Below are positions 1-5,292 of a stretch of DNA of 5,292 bases, piece by piece. Each line of letters starts with the position of its first letter. The first letter of the stretch is position 1. The stretch lies in the NCBI GenBank assembly GCA_002697665.2, contig NZXA02000004.1:24457-29748 (forward strand). Direction: 5' to 3'. Both the position numbers and the translations under genes were made by a program. Under the pieces are notes generated by a model. The model saw nothing but the letters and a program-made list of their open reading frames with translations, was not told the DNA's origin and searched no databases. The DNA comes from a bacterium (GTDB lineage Bacteria > Desulfobacterota_D > UBA1144).

Positions 1-2
1 TT

Positions 3-62
3 GCCTGTTTAATTGCTGCTTTCATATCATTAATAATAAAAAAACCAATTAAAGAAAGTTAG
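3..62 (+). CDS. 3' end of a probable integral membrane protein (partial)
   Basis: The frame is open from the window edge to a TAG at 60-62 and encodes 19 residues, ACLIAAFISLIIKKPIKES. The first dozen residues are hydrophobic like the end of a transmembrane helix, and they are followed by a short basic tail (KKPIKES). This is the usual appearance of the last helix and cytoplasmic end of a permease, for instance of the major facilitator type, but 19 residues cannot identify the family. The frame is on the same strand as the tat gene 14 nt downstream, so the two could be co-transcribed. The other two plus-strand frames close by TAA at 10-12 and 50-52. The stretch could also be non-coding. Confidence 0.4.
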   Translation, partial: ACLIAAFISLIIKKPIKES

Positions 63-64
63 TA

Positions 65-70
65 TATAAT
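65..70 (+). promoter_or_regulatory. Possible -10 box (TATAAT) just before the tat gene
   Basis: A perfect TATAAT ends 6 nt before the ATG at 77. By the usual spacing from a sigma-70 -10 box, transcription would begin at or next to the A of that ATG, giving a leaderless or nearly leaderless mRNA. No convincing -35 box is present: the hexamer at 42-47 (AAACCA) matches TTGACA poorly. The local sequence is so A+T rich that a chance match is quite possible. Confidence 0.3.
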
Positions 71-76
71 TTTATT

Positions 77-2777
<2,701 letters not shown>

Positions 2778-2787
2778 TAAATAAAGA

Positions 2788-3348
2788 CTAATCTTTCATT
2801 CTCGGCAATGTAATTCCAGTTTGATTTTGATATTTACCTTTTTTGTCTGCATAAGTTACCTCGCATTGATCATCTCCTTCAAAAAAAAGAACTTGGGCAA
2901 TGCCTTCATTAGCATAAATTTTTGCAGGTAATGGTGTAGTATTTGAAATCTCTAGAGTAACATGTCCTTCCCATTCAGGTTCGAATGGAGTTACATTAAC
3001 TATTATTCCACATCTAGCATATGTTGATTTACCTAAACATACTGTAATAACATTTTTTGGAATTTTAAAATATTCAACAGTTCTTGCAAGTGCGAATGAG
3101 TTAGGAGGTATAATACACTCCTTGTCTACTATAGTAACAAAAGATTTTTCATTAAAGCTTTTAGGATCCACTACAGTATTAAAAACATCAGTAAAAACTT
3201 TAAACTCATCAGTAACTCTAATATCATAACCATAAGATGATACTCCATATGAAATTGCACCCTGAGTAGTTTGTTTGTCAGTAAAAGGATCAATCATTTT
3301 ATGATCTTTAGCCATTTTTTTTATCCATCTATCAGATTTAATTCCCAT
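2788..3348 (-). CDS. dcd: dCTP deaminase
   Basis: This cytosolic enzyme deaminates dCTP to dUTP and ammonia, feeding dUMP to thymidylate synthase. The 186-residue protein is full length for the family and has the trimeric dUTPase-like fold. Visible landmarks are [14 protein letters not shown] (32-45), [15 protein letters not shown] (79-93), GKSTYARCG (106-114) and [15 protein letters not shown] (119-133). S108, R112 and E133 correspond to the catalytic E. coli S111, R115 and E138. The C-terminal nucleotide-covering segment [13 protein letters not shown] (170-182) is intact. It belongs to the common shorter type found in Pseudomonas and many other bacteria rather than the 193-residue E. coli type. 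Nothing suggests the bifunctional deaminase/diphosphatase, which I would not expect with this sequence pattern. The start follows a good Shine-Dalgarno (GGAG), and the gene begins 10 nt after the pheS stop, so it is co-transcribed and probably coupled. Confidence 0.96.
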   Translation of the reverse strand: MGIKSDRWIKKMAKDHKMIDPFTDKQTTQGAISYGVSSYGYDIRVTDEFKVFTDVFNTVVDPKSFNEKSFVTIVDKECIIPPNSFALARTVEYFKIPKNVITVCLGKSTYARCGIIVNVTPFEPEWEGHVTLEISNTTPLPAKIYANEGIAQVLFFEGDDQCEVTYADKKGKYQNQTGITLPRMKD

Positions 3349-3354
3349 ATCTTT

Positions 3355-3358
3355 CTCC
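3355..3358 (-). promoter_or_regulatory. Ribosome binding site of dcd
   Basis: GGAG follows the pheS TAG stop directly and lies 6 nt before the dcd ATG (3348). This is one of only two clear, well-placed Shine-Dalgarno motifs in the window and it fixes the dcd start. Confidence 0.8.
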
Positions 3359-4345
3359 CTAAAATTGTTTTAAAAACTTTAAATCATTTTGATAAAAATA
3401 TCTAATATCTGTAATACCTAATTTTATCATCGCTAATCTTTCAATACCCATACCAAAAGCAAAACCTGAATATTGATTGGGATCATAATTAACAGATTCA
3501 AAAACTTTTGGATTTACTAAGCCGCATCCTAAAACTTCCATCCATTTTTTTTCACCATTTTTATTTTCCCATTCAATGTCAAGCTCCGCACTGGGTTCAG
3601 TAAATGGAAAATAGCTTGGTCTAAATCTAGTTTTTATTTCTTTTTTAAAAAAATCGATGCAAAAGTTATTGAGAATACTTTTGAGATTAGCAAAGCTAAC
3701 GTTTTCATCTACAAAAAGGCCTTCAACCTGATGAAACATAGGAGTATGAGTTACATCACTATCACATCTATAAACTTTTCCAGGCGATATTATTTTAATT
3801 GGAGGATTATTATTTTCCATAATCCTTACTTGCATTGGTGATGTGTGAGTCCTTAAAAGCTGATTATCATCTAAATAAAAAGTGTCTTGCATGTCACGTG
3901 CAGGATGATTTTCAGGAATATTTAAAGCCTCGAAATTATAAAAATTGTTTTCGACCTCTGGTCCTTCCACAGTCTGAAATCCATATCCTTCAAAAATATC
4001 TATAACGTTTTCTAGAACTTGGGTTATTGGGTGTAATGATCCGAATGCTGGAGCTTTACCAGGCAATGTAATATCAATTTTTTCACTATTTAACTTTTTG
4101 TTTATTTCTGCCTCTTCTATATCTTTAAGCTTTTTTCCAATTGCTATTTCAATATCTTTTTTTGTGGAATTTATTTCAGCTCCCCTATTTTTCTTTTCTT
4201 CGATACTTAAATTTTTAAGTTCAGATGTTAATTCAGAAATTAAACCTTTTTTCCCTAGAAACTTAGATTTTAAGTTCATCAAGTCATTTTTGGAAGTCAC
4301 TTTATTTAAATCTTGTTCTAAGGTTTTCAACAAATCTTTATCCAT
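3359..4345 (-). CDS. pheS: Phenylalanyl-tRNA synthetase alpha subunit
   Basis: This is the catalytic subunit of the (alpha-beta)2 enzyme that charges tRNA-Phe. The 328 residues match the bacterial length. Residues 1 to about 85 are highly charged and helical, as in the N-terminal coiled-coil arm that binds tRNA. The class II core then shows motif 1 around [19 protein letters not shown] (105-123), RTHTSPMQ (165-172), motif 2 region [15 protein letters not shown] (197-211), [14 protein letters not shown] (241-254), and motif 3 [13 protein letters not shown] (294-306). The Ala in GFAFG, which shapes the phenylalanine pocket, is the normal residue. The ATG overlaps the last 8 nt of secF, and its GGAG site lies inside secF, which suggests translational coupling. 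The beta-subunit gene pheT, normally next to pheS, is not here: dcd follows after 10 nt. PheT must be encoded elsewhere for a working enzyme. Confidence 0.98.
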   Translation of the reverse strand: MDKDLLKTLEQDLNKVTSKNDLMNLKSKFLGKKGLISELTSELKNLSIEEKKNRGAEINSTKKDIEIAIGKKLKDIEEAEINKKLNSEKIDITLPGKAPAFGSLHPITQVLENVIDIFEGYGFQTVEGPEVENNFYNFEALNIPENHPARDMQDTFYLDDNQLLRTHTSPMQVRIMENNNPPIKIISPGKVYRCDSDVTHTPMFHQVEGLFVDENVSFANLKSILNNFCIDFFKKEIKTRFRPSYFPFTEPSAELDIEWENKNGEKKWMEVLGCGLVNPKVFESVNYDPNQYSGFAFGMGIERLAMIKLGITDIRYFYQNDLKFLKQF

Positions 4346-5207
4346 TCTTATTTATTCTCCTTGATGAAAATATATACATCAAATATGGTGCAAATAAAAT
4401 TGATGAATACGTACCTATTATTACGCCAATAACCATTATTAATGAGAAATCTCTTAATATAGGGCCGCCGAAAAAATATAAAGGTATAAGAACAATAAGC
4501 ACAGTAATAACTGTTAATATCGTTCTTGAAAGGGTTTGAACAATGCTAATATTTATAGTCTCTGTAAATTCAGAATTAGTATTTAGTAAATTTTCTCTAA
4601 CACGGTCAAAAATAACTATTGTGTCATTGACAGAGTAACCAATTACCGTAAGTATTGCAGCAATTGTACTTAGAGTAATTTCAATATTTAAAAAAGATAT
4701 AAAGAATAAAGAAATTAGAAAATCATGAAATAATGCAAAGACTGCAGCAATTGAAAAGCTAATATTAAATCTAATAAAAACGTAAATAAGAATTGCAATT
4801 GACCCATAAATAATAGCCATTAGACCATTTTGTACCAATTCTTTTCCTACTTTTGGTCCTATGAAATCGATTTGAACAATATTCGGATTTAAATCAGAGT
4901 AAAATTCTTTAAATACTTTACTGAGTTTATCCTTTACATTAAATTCTGTTTTTTGATCAAATGGAAACTTAATCAGATAATTATTCTCATCATATAGCTG
5001 TACAGTAGAATCAATATTGCTTATGAAACTTACTCTTTCTCTTAAAGAATCAATGTCGACCTCTTCATAAAAATCAATAATTACTTCAGTTCCACCAGAA
5101 AATTCGAGACCATATTTTAAATTATTCGAATTAATATAAAAAATCGAATATATAATAAAGAATAAAGATAAAATAAAAAAATATTTAGAAAATTTAAAAA
5201 TATTCAT
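4338..5207 (-). CDS. secF: Protein translocase subunit SecF
   Basis: SecF is an inner-membrane subunit that, with SecD, uses the proton gradient to pull exported proteins through SecYEG from the periplasmic side. The 289-residue protein shows the six-helix plan. Helix 1 (about 8-27) is followed by the conserved YGLEFSGGT (32-40) and a periplasmic domain to about residue 115, with the signature DFIGPKVGKEL (114-124) next. Helices 2-6 then fall at about 129-147, 150-172, 177-200, 228-247 and 254-280. The motif VIGYSVNDTIVIFDRVREN (188-206) contains the membrane Asp195, matching the proton-pathway Asp of the family, and FGGPILRDFS lies at 246-255. The start ATG is 1 nt after the secD stop; a TGA in frame 12-10 nt upstream rules out a longer protein. 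AGAGGG lies 14 nt before the ATG, further than usual, so coupling to secD is likely. SecF is separate from SecD, unlike the fused SecDF of some phyla. Confidence 0.97.
   Translation of the reverse strand: MNIFKFSKYFFILSLFFIIYSIFYINSNNLKYGLEFSGGTEVIIDFYEEVDIDSLRERVSFISNIDSTVQLYDENNYLIKFPFDQKTEFNVKDKLSKVFKEFYSDLNPNIVQIDFIGPKVGKELVQNGLMAIIYGSIAILIYVFIRFNISFSIAAVFALFHDFLISLFFISFLNIEITLSTIAAILTVIGYSVNDTIVIFDRVRENLLNTNSEFTETINISIVQTLSRTILTVITVLIVLIPLYFFGGPILRDFSLIMVIGVIIGTYSSILFAPYLMYIFSSRRINKNG
4357..4360 (-). promoter_or_regulatory. Ribosome binding site of pheS, inside secF
   Basis: GGAG lies 11 nt before the pheS ATG at 4345 and within the last codons of secF (around SRRINKNG). The spacing is a little long but no other Shine-Dalgarno candidate is present. 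Ribosomes translating secF would pass over this site before terminating 3 nt past the pheS ATG. Confidence 0.65.
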
Positions 5208-5220
5208 ATTAAATATTCAT
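5198..5220 (-). repeat. Tandem 10-nt repeat at the secD/secF junction
   Basis: ATGAATATTT occurs at 5220-5211 and again at 5207-5198 on the minus strand, with a 13-nt period. The first copy encodes the last residues of SecD (MNI) plus the T of its stop codon; the second copy begins SecF (MNIF). It may be a small duplication of a start region or a coincidence in A+T-rich sequence. Confidence 0.5.
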
Positions 5221-5292
5221 ACCCTCTTTCTTAAAAAAACTTCGCGTCACAACTCTAGTAAAAATAACATTTGAAAAAATAGTTGAAAAAAT
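5209..5292 (-). CDS. secD: Protein translocase subunit SecD, C-terminal end (partial)
   Basis: The frame enters from the right window edge and ends at TAA (5211-5209), encoding 27 residues: a hydrophobic stretch IFSTIFSNVIFTRVVTR followed by SFFKKEGMNI. This resembles the end of SecD, where the last membrane helix closes with a 'TRxxV' type segment and a short charged tail. The identification rests mainly on position: it is on the same strand and 1 nt upstream of secF, where secD almost always lies when the two are separate genes. The closing MNI is repeated as the first three residues of SecF. The rest of the gene is outside the window. Confidence 0.85.
   Translation of the reverse strand: MFSTIFSNVIFTRVVTRSFFKKEGMNI

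Noticed and set aside
2788..3348. dcd as a phage-derived or defence-type nucleotide depletion gene
   Set aside because: The catalytic residues and full sequence match ordinary dCTP deaminase, without the extra domains of defence enzymes, and it sits in a housekeeping operon.
4098..4364. 88-codon plus-strand open frame opposite the 5' end of pheS
   Set aside because: Its Phe/Ser/Ile-rich sequence is the antisense image of the Lys/Glu/Asp-rich PheS coiled coil. It has no Shine-Dalgarno or family resemblance.

Overview
This is a strongly A+T-rich window (my estimate is about 70% A+T). It is densely packed with bacterial housekeeping genes and shows no mobile element, CRISPR array, tRNA or rRNA. 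It has two converging transcription units. At the left edge a short plus-strand unit carries the last 19 codons of an apparent membrane protein, followed after 14 nt by a small TatA/TatB-family translocase gene. The rest of the window is a minus-strand gene string that reads, in transcription order, secD (3' end only) - secF - pheS - dcd - gyrB.

The minus-strand string looks like one operon. secD and secF are separated by 1 nt, secF and pheS overlap by 8 nt, pheS and dcd are 10 nt apart, and only the 42 nt between dcd and gyrB leave room for a separate promoter. The plus-strand tat gene and gyrB meet tail to tail and overlap by 4 nt: one TTAA (280-283) supplies a TAA stop codon on each strand. 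Terminator-like hairpins with T runs lie inside the opposing coding ends, but their stems are weak and A/U rich. No intergenic stretch exceeds 76 nt, and the longest true gene-free gap is 42 nt.

Functionally this is core biology. SecD/SecF drive the proton-dependent late step of Sec export, and the Tat-family protein belongs to the folded-protein export route. PheS is the catalytic subunit of phenylalanyl-tRNA synthetase, Dcd supplies dUMP precursor for dTTP, and GyrB is the ATPase subunit of DNA gyrase. The set does not form a pathway; shared transcription looks like genome compaction.

The organism is a low-GC, streamlined Gram-negative bacterium. GyrB (821 aa) carries the long insertion in its TOPRIM/C-terminal half that is typical of Gram-negative GyrB. 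Its N-terminal region, however, lacks one residue relative to the 'DTDDGTGLHH' segment of alpha-, beta- and gammaproteobacteria, and SecD and SecF are separate rather than fused. This suggests a lineage outside the alpha/beta/gamma classes (for example delta-like or another Gram-negative phylum), but I cannot place it from sequence reading alone. I see no convincing undescribed system. The points worth a second look are the split of pheS from pheT, a Glu at the quinolone-region Asp of GyrB, possible leaderless starts, and the compact gene junctions.
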